Source: JAAZAI01 sp050942875
Lineage (GTDB): Bacteria > Verrucomicrobiota > Kiritimatiellia > RFP12 > UBA3636
Reading direction: 5' to 3'
Length of the DNA: 32,356 nucleotides
Assembly: GCA_050942875.1 (NCBI GenBank)
Contig: JBMNOD010000037.1
Coordinates: 1 to 32,356 of the forward strand
Both the position numbers and the translations under genes were made by a program. The notes beneath the pieces were generated by a model. It did no database searches, was not told the DNA's origin, and was given only the letters and a program-made list of their open reading frames with translations. Shown here one piece after another: positions 7,979-15,131 of the stretch (its first letter is position 1; each line of letters begins with the position of its first letter).

Positions 7979-9145
7979 TCACCCCCTGCCCCAGCGGCCG
8001 AGGATGGCGGAGGCGAGGCGTCCGCCGATTTCGCGGTAGTTCTTTTGCAGGAGCGTCGTGCCGCGGATGGAGCAGTAGGGCGTTTCGAGGGAGAGGGCGG
8101 CGGTGCCGATGGCGTCGTGGACGAAGTCCACAAGCCTGGGCAGGGGCCAGCGCGACGGGTAGTTTGCCACGCGCGCGAACGTTTCGGAGGCGTACTCCGA
8201 CCCGAGCGCCTGGGCGAAGAGGTTGAGCCACGCCTGGTTCGCCTTGGCGACGTCGGGCGCGGCGTCCTGTTTCGTGAAGGCATAGACGCCTTCGTCTTCC
8301 GACCCGCCCGGCGCGTGCAGATCCAGGACGAGCTGGGGCTTGCAGCGCTGCGCCCAGCGGTGGATGTCCTTGCGCATGACGAGCGTTTCGTGGCGCATCG
8401 GCGGATCGCCCCAGGCGCGGTTGAGGTCGTGCGGGAAGGGGTCTTTGCCGTAGGCCCCGGAAACCACGTCGTCGAGATTCGCGAACGGGACGACCCAGAC
8501 GCACCAGTTCACGGGCTTGGCGCGCGAGAAGGCGGAGAGCATGCCATCAAGCACCCACGAGCCGGGCGTCTCGCCCGCGTGCTGGCGGGCGACGATGTAG
8601 AGTCCGTGCGGGTTCGGGCAGGCCTTGCAGTCCTTGAGGATGTCGTTGGACAGCCGCTGCAGGATCCGGCCGCCTTGCGTCAGGCCGATGCCGTTCAAGG
8701 TCCAATAGCCCCTGCACTGGGCCATGACGGTTGACAGCTCGTTTGTGCCATAGGGCATGCACAGCGCGAATTCATGCGGCTCAATGGGATAGGGAATGGA
8801 CCACGAGAGCGTCTGAAGTCCGTCGGGCTCCGTCTTGACCTCCGGGGAACGGAGGCGGCTCCAGGCCTTGCCGCGTTCGCGCAGAACGGGGCGAATGGTG
8901 GCGGGATTGCAACCACCGAGCAGCGTGTCGAAAAACACGAGGGAGAGCTTGAGCGACTCCGGCGCACTGTTGGCGGGCGGCGACGGATCGTGAATGCGGA
9001 AGTTGAACCAGAGCGCTTCCGTCCCGCCGCAGGGGTCGGGCGTGAAGACGACCTCGGGCGCGGGCGCGTCGTTGCGCACGGACAGGATTCTTGCGTTGGC
9101 TCCGGGGAATCGATCGAAGACTTTGATGGCCATGTCTCGCTCCAT
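7979..9145 (-). CDS. M14-family zinc carboxypeptidase (cytosolic carboxypeptidase-like)
   Basis: This 388-residue protein (384 if started at the second ATG at 9133, which has GGAG 6 nt upstream and is preferred) has an N-terminal beta-sandwich of about 140 residues followed by an M14 catalytic domain. Zinc ligands are seen in A-R-Q-H-A-G-E (His and Glu) and L-D-L-H-A-P-G (second His). D-L-N-R-A-W matches the family's substrate-binding N-R pair, and S-L-E-T-P-Y supplies the catalytic Glu. The N-terminal domain plus the H-A-G-E form resembles the bacterial relatives of AGBL/CCP enzymes (M14 subfamily D). No signal peptide is present, so it is probably cytoplasmic. Its substrate is unknown. It is flanked on both sides by repeat elements in opposite orientation. 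Confidence 0.88.
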   Translation of the reverse strand: MERDMAIKVFDRFPGANARILSVRNDAPAPEVVFTPDPCGGTEALWFNFRIHDPSPPANSAPESLKLSLVFFDTLLGGCNPATIRPVLRERGKAWSRLRSPEVKTEPDGLQTLSWSIPYPIEPHEFALCMPYGTNELSTVMAQCRGYWTLNGIGLTQGGRILQRLSNDILKDCKACPNPHGLYIVARQHAGETPGSWVLDGMLSAFSRAKPVNWCVWVVPFANLDDVVSGAYGKDPFPHDLNRAWGDPPMRHETLVMRKDIHRWAQRCKPQLVLDLHAPGGSEDEGVYAFTKQDAAPDVAKANQAWLNLFAQALGSEYASETFARVANYPSRWPLPRLVDFVHDAIGTAALSLETPYCSIRGTTLLQKNYREIGGRLASAILGRWGRG

Positions 9146-9171
9146 GGGGTTGTTATCGGCTCGGCGGCGGC

Positions 9172-9201
9172 ATTATCGCACAGGAGGCCGACAGAAAGCA
9201 A
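9172..9201 (-). promoter_or_regulatory. Candidate promoter for the M14 gene
   Basis: On the minus strand TTGCTT (9201-9196), an 18-nt spacer and GATAAT (9177-9172) lie 38 nt before the ATG at 9133. The -35 shares the TTGC start seen in the M28, cysK and tRNA-Gln promoters of this window. Confidence 0.45.
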
Positions 9202-9238
9202 GTTGGAGTTTGGGATTTGGGATTTAGTGAGGAGTGTT

Positions 9239-9430
9239 GGCTGGGGACACCCCAGACCCCTTTTTTAGTGAGGAGAGCGTAGAGCATAGAGAGGAGTTCA
9301 GGCTGGGGACACCCCAGGCCCCTTTTTTAGTGAGAAGTGCGTAGAGCGTAGAGAGGAGTTCAGGCTGGGGACACCCCAGACCCCTGTTGCGACCTCCCTT
9401 TCTGTGTTTTCTGTGGACAAAAACTCCTCT
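9239..9430. repeat. Inverted type-B hairpin array
   Basis: Three type-B units with a 62-bp period begin at 9239, 9301 and 9363. Each has GGCTGGGG-ACA-CCCCAG followed in two of them by CCCCTTTTTT. The bridge sequence follows in reverse orientation (TTGCGACCTCCC, then TTTTCTGTGGACAAAAAC). This is the reverse complement of the right part of the element at 7766-7930. The gap from 9134 to 9552 holds no gene other than this array and the two promoters. Confidence 0.75.
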
Positions 9431-9488
9431 CTCCTCACTCCTCCCTGCTCTCTCTTTCCATCGGGCTTCGCTCGATGGAAAAAAACGG

Positions 9489-9518
9489 TTGCAAAGCGGC
9501 GAAGCAATGTTCTATACT
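9489..9518 (+). promoter_or_regulatory. Promoter for tRNA-Gln and probably ilvC
   Basis: TTGCAA (9489-9494), an 18-nt spacer and TATACT (9513-9518) place the transcript start near 9525, about 28 nt before the mature tRNA. No other promoter or any terminator is visible between the tRNA and ilvC. Confidence 0.55.
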
Positions 9519-9552
9519 GCATGGATTGAGTCCAGCAAGTTCAACTCGTCAT

Positions 9553-9626
9553 TGCCTCATGGTGTAACGGTAGCACAACTGACTCTGGATCAGTTTGTCT
9601 AGGTTCAAATCCTAGTGAGGCAACCA
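9553..9626 (+). tRNA. tRNA-Gln (anticodon CUG)
   Basis: The cloverleaf folds fully. The acceptor stem TGCCTCA (9553-9559) pairs with TGAGGCA (9616-9622), the discriminator is A, and CCA is encoded (9624-9626). The D stem is GTG/CAC. The anticodon stem ACTGA/TCAGT encloses the loop CTCTGGA with anticodon CTG at 9585-9587, reading CAG. The T arm is CTAGG-TTCAAAT-CCTAG. Only 32 nt separate its 3' end from the ilvC ATG. Confidence 0.96.
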
Positions 9627-9658
9627 CTTTTTCAAATACAATTAAGGAGCAATCGGTC

Positions 9659-10750
9659 ATGGCAATCATGGATTTTGGCGGAGTCAAGGAGGAAGTCGTC
9701 ACGCGCAAGGAGTTCTCCCTCGCGAAGGCGCGCAAGGTTTTGAAGAAGGACGTCATCGCCGTCCTCGGCTACGGCGTCCAGGGTCCCGCCCAGGCGCTCA
9801 ACATGCGCGACAACGGCTTCAATGTGATCATCGGCCAGTCGAAGCAGTTCAAGAAGGACTGGGATCGCGCGGTGAAGGACGGCTGGGTTCCCGGCGAGAC
9901 GCTTTTCGAGATCGAGGAAGCCTGCGAAAAGGGCACGATCATCCAGATGCTCGTCACGGACGCCGCCCAGCGCATCATCTGGCCGACCGTGAAGCCCCAC
10001 CTGACGAAGGGCAAGACCCTCTACTTCTCCCACGGCTTCTCGATCGAGTACGCCGACCAGACCGGCATCATTCCCCCTGAGGGCATCGACGTGATCATGG
10101 TCGCGCCGAAGGGCTCCGGCCTGAACGTCCGCCGCAACTTCCTCAGCGGCGCCGGCATCAACTCCAGCTACGCGGTCTACCAGGACGCTTCCGGCAAGGC
10201 CGAAGAGCGCTGCCAGGCCATCGGCATCGCCATCGGCTCGGGCTTCCTCTTCAAGACCACCTTCAGGAAGGAAGTCACCTCCGACCTCGTCGGCGAGCGC
10301 GGCGCCCTGATGGGCGCGCTGGCGGGCATGCTGGAGGCGCAGTACGAAGTCCTCCGCGAAAACGGCCACGATCCGAGCGAGGCGTTCAACGAGACGGTCG
10401 AGGAGCTCACCCAGAGCCTCATCCGCCTGGTCGATGAAAACGGCATGGACTGGATGTACAAGAACTGCTCGGCCACGGCCCAGCACGGCGCGCTCAAGTG
10501 GCGCCCGATCTTCAAGAAGGCGAACCTCCCCGTCTTCAAGAAGCTCTACCAGTCCGTCGTCTCCGGCAAGGAGTGCAAGGAAGTCCTTCGCGACTGCGGC
10601 ACGCCCGACTACAAGGAGAAGCTCGACGCGCAGCTCGACGACATGGCCAACAGCGAAATGTGGCAGGCCGGCGCGGCTTGCCGCAAGCTCCGCCCCCACG
10701 AAAAGGCCCGCGAGAGCACGGTCGGCATCGCCGGTCGCAAGACGAACTAG
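9659..10750 (+). CDS. ilvC: Ketol-acid reductoisomerase, fungal/Bacteroidetes type
   Basis: This 363-residue enzyme converts 2-acetolactate (or 2-aceto-2-hydroxybutyrate) to the dihydroxy acid in valine, leucine and isoleucine synthesis, using NAD(P)H and Mg2+. The Rossmann motif G-Y-G-V-Q-G-P-A-Q is near residues 38-46. The phrases L-N-M-R-D-N-G-F-N-V-I-I-G, G-K-T-L-Y-F-S-H-G-F-S and I-N-S-S-Y-A-V match yeast Ilv5 more closely than the E. coli enzyme. So do S-D-L-V-G-E-R-G-A-L-M-G and L-R-E-N-G-H-D-P-S-E-A-F-N-E-T-V-E-E. The last carries Mg-binding Asp and Glu. The cofactor-specificity loop reads Q-S-K-Q-F-K-K. AAGGAG lies 9 nt before the ATG. No other branched-chain gene is nearby; the neighbour is a tRNA. 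Confidence 0.96.
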   Translation: MAIMDFGGVKEEVVTRKEFSLAKARKVLKKDVIAVLGYGVQGPAQALNMRDNGFNVIIGQSKQFKKDWDRAVKDGWVPGETLFEIEEACEKGTIIQMLVTDAAQRIIWPTVKPHLTKGKTLYFSHGFSIEYADQTGIIPPEGIDVIMVAPKGSGLNVRRNFLSGAGINSSYAVYQDASGKAEERCQAIGIAIGSGFLFKTTFRKEVTSDLVGERGALMGALAGMLEAQYEVLRENGHDPSEAFNETVEELTQSLIRLVDENGMDWMYKNCSATAQHGALKWRPIFKKANLPVFKKLYQSVVSGKECKEVLRDCGTPDYKEKLDAQLDDMANSEMWQAGAACRKLRPHEKARESTVGIAGRKTN

Positions 10751-10789
10751 ACGAAATCGCCCGCGCCCTGCGCGGGCGTTTTCGTCTAG
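10747..10789 (+). terminator. Rho-independent terminator of ilvC
   Basis: CGCCCGCGC and GCGCGGGCG form a 9-bp GC stem around CCT, followed by TTTTCGTCT. The flanks CTAGACGAAA and TTTTCGTCTAG also pair, extending the stem on both sides. It begins at the ilvC stop codon. Confidence 0.88.
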
Positions 10790-10948
10790 AGAGAAGTGAG
10801 AAGAGCGTGGAGAGGAGATTTCGCCGGGGTTTGTTGAAATTACGAATTACGAAATTACAGCCCTCCGGCACGAACCCCCAACCCCTAGCCGCGAAGCCCT
10901 GCCGCGAAGCGGCTTGCCTCGGATCCCGGTTTTTTGCCTTCCGTGCTT
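10790..10948. repeat. Partial copy of the type-A/B repeat after ilvC
   Basis: GAGAAGTGAGAAGAGCGTGG and a following GAGGAGATTTCGCCGGGG match the joint between type-B and type-A units. The remainder is not recognisable and carries no gene. Confidence 0.5.
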
Positions 10949-11780
10949 TTACTCCACCGAAACCTTGTGGCCCCAGGTTCCCAAAGTTCTTAGCCACCAA
11001 TGGGAATCGACGCCGTAAAATCCGCCTCGGATGATGACGGCGACGCATGTGTCCACAAAAGCTCCGTTGGCTGACCCGGGGAAAACATAGCACTTTTGCT
11101 CTTCGTTCCATGCGTTCGGAATTTCGTCGACGGCCATCCGTCGGATCCTGTGAAATTCCTCGGCTGTTTTTCCCGATGTGTTCCGCCAAAAGTATTCGAT
11201 CAACAAGCATGAGCAAAGGACGGCGTCCTTCCGCTTGACGAGATCGTCCAAGGTCAGCGCCGATAAAAAGGCAACAACCTCCTGATCCGCCACCTCGACG
11301 AAATCAGGATAGTCCGATGCAATCCACTTGACCGTCGCTTCGACGAGGGCGTTTGTTCCAGAATAGGCGGCGGCAAAGTCAGCCGCCGCCTTTTTGGCGG
11401 GTTTCCATGCTCGATGCTGTTTCCACAAGGCATGGAATCCATCACCGAAATTCACGGCCGCTGAACGAGGGGCGAGGCACAAAACGACGTCGAGATCCGA
11501 AGACCATGTTTCGTTGGTTGCCACGGCCTTCATGCCTCCCATCGCGCGGTTCAAGGATTGATCAAAGGCGTCTTGGACAACCTCTTTTTCAAGCCAAAGG
11601 CCAGAGTACTGCCGAGCGATGCAAAAAAGCGCCGCGTCCCGTGCGGAGGCTTGCTGGTTGGTTGCGTGGTGCACAAGAAACGCCTGGGCGTCTGCATACC
11701 GGAAATTCGAGGCCGGTTCAGAGGCGTGCAATGGCATGACTGACAGACAAAACGCGGCAAACAACATTTTCCTCAGCACG
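10949..11780 (-). CDS. Secreted protein of unknown function
   Basis: This predicted exported protein has about 276 residues. I chose the GTG at 11780 because AAGGAGG sits 6 nt before it and the resulting N-terminus is a typical signal peptide: a short basic start, a hydrophobic core and a cleavage site near H-A-S-E. The upstream in-frame ATGs have no SD. The mature part is mainly helical, with alternating aromatic and charged residues, a C-S-C pair and no motif I recognise. Its C-terminal segment is rich in Trp and Gly. It lies 65 nt downstream of another small secreted protein on the same strand, and the two may form an operon. Codon use is less GC-biased than in the neighbours, which suggests a separate history. 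Confidence 0.7.
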
Positions 11781-11845
11781 GTAAACCTCCTTTTAACATT
11801 CGGCATGGACTTGCATCGCCAATTCGAGACGTTCATCTGATGCGA

Positions 11846-12334
11846 TTAGCGGCGGATTCGCTTTCTCGCCAGCTTGACCCCGTCGCCCCACACCACTTCG
11901 TGGCCGTGGCTTCCTGCCAAGGCGGGGTCTGGCAAAACATCCCCTGAATAGACGACGACGCTGACACGATCATCAAGTTGGACAAGAAGAAACCACTCCG
12001 CGCAATCACGCCTGACTTCGATCGACCGAACGCTCCAGACGTCTTTCAAATAAGCCTCGAGATCAGACGTCATGACCTTCGGCACTTCCAGCCGCCATCT
12101 TTGCGCCGACGCCCAAGGCGGAGCGTCCATCTCGCGGATTATCTTCCGCGACATTTCAACAAGCTGGGACCGCTTCCGCCCGGAGTCTTCAAACTCGCGG
12201 ATTCTTTCGTTGAGAACTTGAAGAGCGTGGCGAGACGTTTTGCCCTCTTCTTCCTGAGCGTGGCAAAACAACGCACACGCCGCGCACATGGCAACGAGAA
12301 CGCCTCCTGTTGCAGACAGATTCCCTTTCATCAT
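11846..12334 (-). CDS. Small secreted protein of unknown function
   Basis: This is a 162-residue protein. The start M-M-K-G at 12334 is preceded at 4 nt by AGGAGG (7 nt for the second ATG), followed by a hydrophobic signal core and a plausible A-Q cleavage site. The open frame extends about 90 codons further upstream only because the 73-bp repeats there lack stops. The mature protein has a basic/acidic helical N-terminal half and a C-terminal half of predicted beta strands (segments such as W-F-L-L-V-Q-L and V-S-V-V-V-Y). No family is recognised. The gene's leader contains three identical 73-bp repeats, and the gene at 10949-11780 follows 65 nt downstream. Confidence 0.65.
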   Translation of the reverse strand: MMKGNLSATGGVLVAMCAACALFCHAQEEEGKTSRHALQVLNERIREFEDSGRKRSQLVEMSRKIIREMDAPPWASAQRWRLEVPKVMTSDLEAYLKDVWSVRSIEVRRDCAEWFLLVQLDDRVSVVVYSGDVLPDPALAGSHGHEVVWGDGVKLARKRIRR

Positions 12335-12343
12335 GACACCTCC

Positions 12344-12562
12344 TTGGAATTGGCATGCCTTGCCATCGCTTTGCGCCAGGCTCCTTTGGACACGCTTGCT
12401 GAAACTGGAAGCATCCTTGGAATTGGCATGCCTTGCCATCGCTTTGCGCCAGGCTCCTTTGGACACGCTTGCTGAAACTGGAAGCATCCTTGGAATTGGC
12501 ATGCCTTGCCATCGCTTTGCGCCAGGCTCCTTTGGACACGCTTGCTGAAACTGGAAGCATCC
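12344..12562. repeat. Three perfect 73-bp tandem repeats
   Basis: Three identical units start at 12344, 12417 and 12490 and contain the palindrome GGCATGCC. I find no mismatch between copies. The array ends directly at the Shine-Dalgarno of the minus-strand secreted protein, so it would form most of its 5' leader or promoter region. No other copy is seen in the window. Since 73 is not a multiple of three, the unit is read in all three frames, and none has a stop on the minus strand. Confidence 0.95.
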
Positions 12563-12590
12563 TACCATGTTTGCCTGGATTTCACAACGC

Positions 12591-12624
12591 CAACCTTTTT
12601 CGGGGTCTGTCCCCAAAAAGGTTG
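12591..12624. repeat. Long hairpin of the GGGGTCTGTCCCC family
   Basis: CAACCTTTTT (12591-12600) pairs perfectly with AAAAAGGTTG (12615-12624). Inside them GGGG (12602-12605) pairs with CCCC (12611-12614) around TCTGT. It is the best-preserved member of the dispersed family also seen at 3732, 5057 and 22483. It could also act as a terminator-like structure. Confidence 0.75.
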
Positions 12625-12628
12625 TGGC

Positions 12629-12658
12629 TTGCCAGAAGAAAACGGTTTTCGGTACAAT
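12629..12658 (+). promoter_or_regulatory. Candidate promoter for cysK
   Basis: TTGCCA (12629-12634), an 18-nt spacer and TACAAT (12653-12658) lie before the ATG at 12711. The leader would be about 46 nt and contains AGGAGA 11 nt before the start. Confidence 0.55.
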
Positions 12659-12710
12659 GGCGACGCTTCACTGCCACAATGGCGGAGGATCATAGGAGAA
12701 AGTCGGATTC

Positions 12711-13634
12711 ATGGAAAAAATTTACGGCAATGTGGGCGAGCTGATCGGCGGGACGCCGCTCGTGCGAATCAACAAGATGAACGACGGGGGCGCGGAAATC
12801 GTGGCGAAGCTGGAATGCTTCAACCCCGCTTCGAGCGTGAAGGATCGCGCGGCGCTGTTCATGGTCGATGCCGCCGAACGCGAGGGCAAGCTGAAGCCGG
12901 GCGGCCTCATCGTCGAGCCGACGAGCGGCAACACGGGCATCGGGCTGGCGCTGATCGCCGCGATCCGGGGCTACAAGCTCGTTCTCACGATGCCCGAGAC
13001 GATGAGCGTGGAGCGGCAGAAGATCCTCAAGGCCTATGGCGCCGCGATCGTTCTGACGCCGGGCGACCTGGGCATGCAAGGAGCCGTGGACAAGGCGGTC
13101 GAGATCCAGGCGAAAACGCCGGGCTCCTTCATTCCGCAGCAGTTCGACAACCCGGCGAACGCCGAGGCGCACCGTCGGACCACCGCGCGCGAAATCCTGC
13201 GGGACACGGGCGGGCGGGTCGACGCGTTCGTCGCCTGCGTCGGCACGGGCGGAACGCTGTCGGGCACGGGCGAGGCGCTGAAGGCCGAGGTTCCGGGCGT
13301 GAAGGTCGTCGCGGTCGAGCCGGACGCCTCGCCGCTGCTTTCCGGCGGCAAGGCGGGGCCTCACAAGATCCAGGGCATCGGCGCGAACTTCATCCCGAAG
13401 AACTACAATCCCGCCGTTGTCGATCAAATTGAGACCGTCTCGGCGGAAGAGGCGGGCGAGACGGCCCGGCGGGCCGCGACAATGGAAGGCCTGCTCATCG
13501 GCATTTCATCCGGCGCCGCCTTGGCCGTGGCGCTGCGTCTGGGCCGGAAGCCCGAGTATGAAGGCAAGCGCATCGTCGCGTTGCTCCCCGACTCGGGCGA
13601 ACGCTACCTTTCAACATGGTTGTTTGGAGCGTAG
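12711..13634 (+). CDS. cysK: Cysteine synthase (O-acetylserine sulfhydrylase)
   Basis: This 307-residue PLP enzyme makes cysteine from O-acetylserine and sulfide. The PLP lysine is Lys44 in P-A-S-S-V-K-D-R. T-S-G-N-T-G-I-G binds the substrate carboxylate. G-T-G-G-T-L-S-G-T-G cradles the PLP phosphate, and S-S-G-A near the C-terminus contacts the PLP ring. The length and the M-E-K-I-Y start are typical. The C-terminus is short: after the conserved G-E-R-Y-L-S-T the protein ends W-L-F-G-A, and the last codons plus TAG (GGA GCG TAG) lie inside a copy of the intergenic type-A repeat, whose insertion seems to have set the stop. No cysE or other cys gene is adjacent. Confidence 0.96.
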   Translation: MEKIYGNVGELIGGTPLVRINKMNDGGAEIVAKLECFNPASSVKDRAALFMVDAAEREGKLKPGGLIVEPTSGNTGIGLALIAAIRGYKLVLTMPETMSVERQKILKAYGAAIVLTPGDLGMQGAVDKAVEIQAKTPGSFIPQQFDNPANAEAHRRTTAREILRDTGGRVDAFVACVGTGGTLSGTGEALKAEVPGVKVVAVEPDASPLLSGGKAGPHKIQGIGANFIPKNYNPAVVDQIETVSAEEAGETARRAATMEGLLIGISSGAALAVALRLGRKPEYEGKRIVALLPDSGERYLSTWLFGA

Positions 13635-13980
13635 TGAGGGGTGAGGAGAGAGGAGCTTCCGCCGGGGCTCCCGCCCCAGACCCCGGTTTTGGAGCGTAGT
13701 GAGGGGTGAGGAGAGAGGAGTTTCCGCCGGGGCTCCCGCCCCAGACCCCGGGATTTTACCTGCGCAGGCGGATTGGCGCGAGTGACGCTTTTGTCCACAG
13801 AAAACACTGAAAGACACAGAAAAGGAGGTCACAACTGGAGCCTGGGGTGTCCCCAGCCTGAACTCCTCTCTATGCTCTACGCTCTCCTCACTAAAAAAGG
13901 GGTCTGGGGTGCCCCCAGCCAACACTCCTCACTCCTCTCTACGCACTCCTCACTCCTCTCTACGCACTCCTCACTCCTCG
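13622..13980. repeat. Composite hairpin repeat element, copy 2
   Basis: The order matches copy 1. Two type-A units come first, with CCGGGG...CCCCGG hairpins. The bridge with CCTGCGCAGGCGGATTGG and TTGTCCACAGAAAACAC follows, then two type-B units with CTGGGG/CCCCAG hairpins. Three short ACTCCTCACTCCTCTCTACGC-like units end it. Both gene ends flanking this convergent gap (cysK and the gene at 13971) run into the repeat. No gene is present. Confidence 0.8.
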
Positions 13981-15131
13981 CTGTTCCCATACGAGTCTCG
14001 GATGACATCGGCGTTGGGATGGAGGCTTTCGGGAAGGCCGCTGATGCGGTTGGTGTAGGCGATGAGCTGGTTCACGCGTTCCATGCCTTCGAAGGCGAGG
14101 CGGACGAGTTCTTGTTGAGAAGCACTGAGTTTGCCGCATCGACCGGAGAGCAGAAGATCGAGCGCCCCGGCGGAGACCGTAACAGGCTGCAGAAATTCCT
14201 GGTTGATTTCCGCATACTGGCCGAGAAGCTCTTTGCGGGTGAGATTGAAGCCAATGCCGCGGCGGCGGGCGGCGGATTCGATGCTGGCGATCGTCTGGCG
14301 ATCGGCCTCGACTTTTCCAGCCAGGTGATTGATATGCTTGCGGGTTTCGGCCGAGGTTGACTCAAGAAGCTTGAGAATGCGCTCGATTGCCGTGAGGATT
14401 TGCTTATGCTGGATCTCTGGCGGAAGCGTGCCTGAACTCTCGAGCAGAGCTGCCGTGTCGCGTAAAAGGGAGGCCATCTTCTGGGTGTTTTCGCGACGGC
14501 GGCGTTTAAGGGCTTCCTGCGCTTCAGACCCAGCGTCATGAGACGCCGCAAATGGCGCCGCGAACGGCGAGGATCCCTTAAGTTCTGCGGAGAGATCATG
14601 CACGCCTCCGGGAGCGCCATCAAGCGAGAAGACCTTGTTCTCGGGGGATGCAGAAATCATCTCTGGCTCCCCTTCAGGCACTTTTCGGTATTCGGTGGCG
14701 ATGATCTGGATGCTGTGCAGTCCGATGTCTTCCAACGCCTGGCGCAAACCGCCGAGATTGGCGAGGGCGGCGGGAGGAGTGGACATAAGCCGGATGAAGG
14801 TGGCGAAGTCCTCAAGATCAATCGCGGACAGGATGAGAATCCCGCCAAGCTTGTGCTGTTCGATGCGCGAAACCATGTTGGCGATCGATCCGTCCTTGGA
14901 ACTGAGCAGGGCGCCGTTGACGAGGAGTTCGCCGTTGCTTACCGCGAATTCAATCGCACCGTGCAAGGCAAGTGTCGATTCCAGCCGAGCGAAGGCCTCC
15001 TGAATCGCAAGCTGCGCGACATTGTGGTTGATGCCATACATGCCAGCCTGCTGGATCGCCAGACAGATCAAGCGGAGCACGGGAACGGACGCCGTCTCGG
15101 GGATCGGAATGCTGCGATCAAGATTGTTCAT
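13971..15131 (-). CDS. Signalling-type protein with degenerate histidine-kinase dimerisation domain
   Basis: This 386-residue cytoplasmic protein has two parts. Residues about 10-150 resemble an uncharacterised N-terminal domain seen in front of some bacterial HD-GYP and kinase proteins. That domain has a helical N-terminus, an L-x-V-N-G-x-x-L segment, and L-E-D-F-A-T-F-I-R-L-M-S followed by G-G-L-R-Q-A-L. After a low-complexity linker and a coiled-coil stretch (about 210-290), residues about 300-375 look like a histidine-kinase DHp helix pair. The H-box position reads E-I-N-Q-E-F-L-Q-P-V-T, with Gln where the phospho-accepting His should be. No HATPase domain follows; the protein ends G-N-S-E-E. 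The ATG overlaps the upstream gene's TGA by 4 nt and has AGGAGG 6 nt before it. The function is unknown; a scaffold or pseudokinase role is inferred. Confidence 0.7.
   Translation of the reverse strand: MNNLDRSIPIPETASVPVLRLICLAIQQAGMYGINHNVAQLAIQEAFARLESTLALHGAIEFAVSNGELLVNGALLSSKDGSIANMVSRIEQHKLGGILILSAIDLEDFATFIRLMSTPPAALANLGGLRQALEDIGLHSIQIIATEYRKVPEGEPEMISASPENKVFSLDGAPGGVHDLSAELKGSSPFAAPFAASHDAGSEAQEALKRRRRENTQKMASLLRDTAALLESSGTLPPEIQHKQILTAIERILKLLESTSAETRKHINHLAGKVEADRQTIASIESAARRRGIGFNLTRKELLGQYAEINQEFLQPVTVSAGALDLLLSGRCGKLSASQQELVRLAFEGMERVNQLIAYTNRISGLPESLHPNADVIRDSYGNSEE

Noticed and set aside
12344..12616. N-terminal extension of the small secreted protein through the 73-bp repeats
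   Set aside because: The extended frame buries the signal peptide, and a strong SD precedes the internal ATG.
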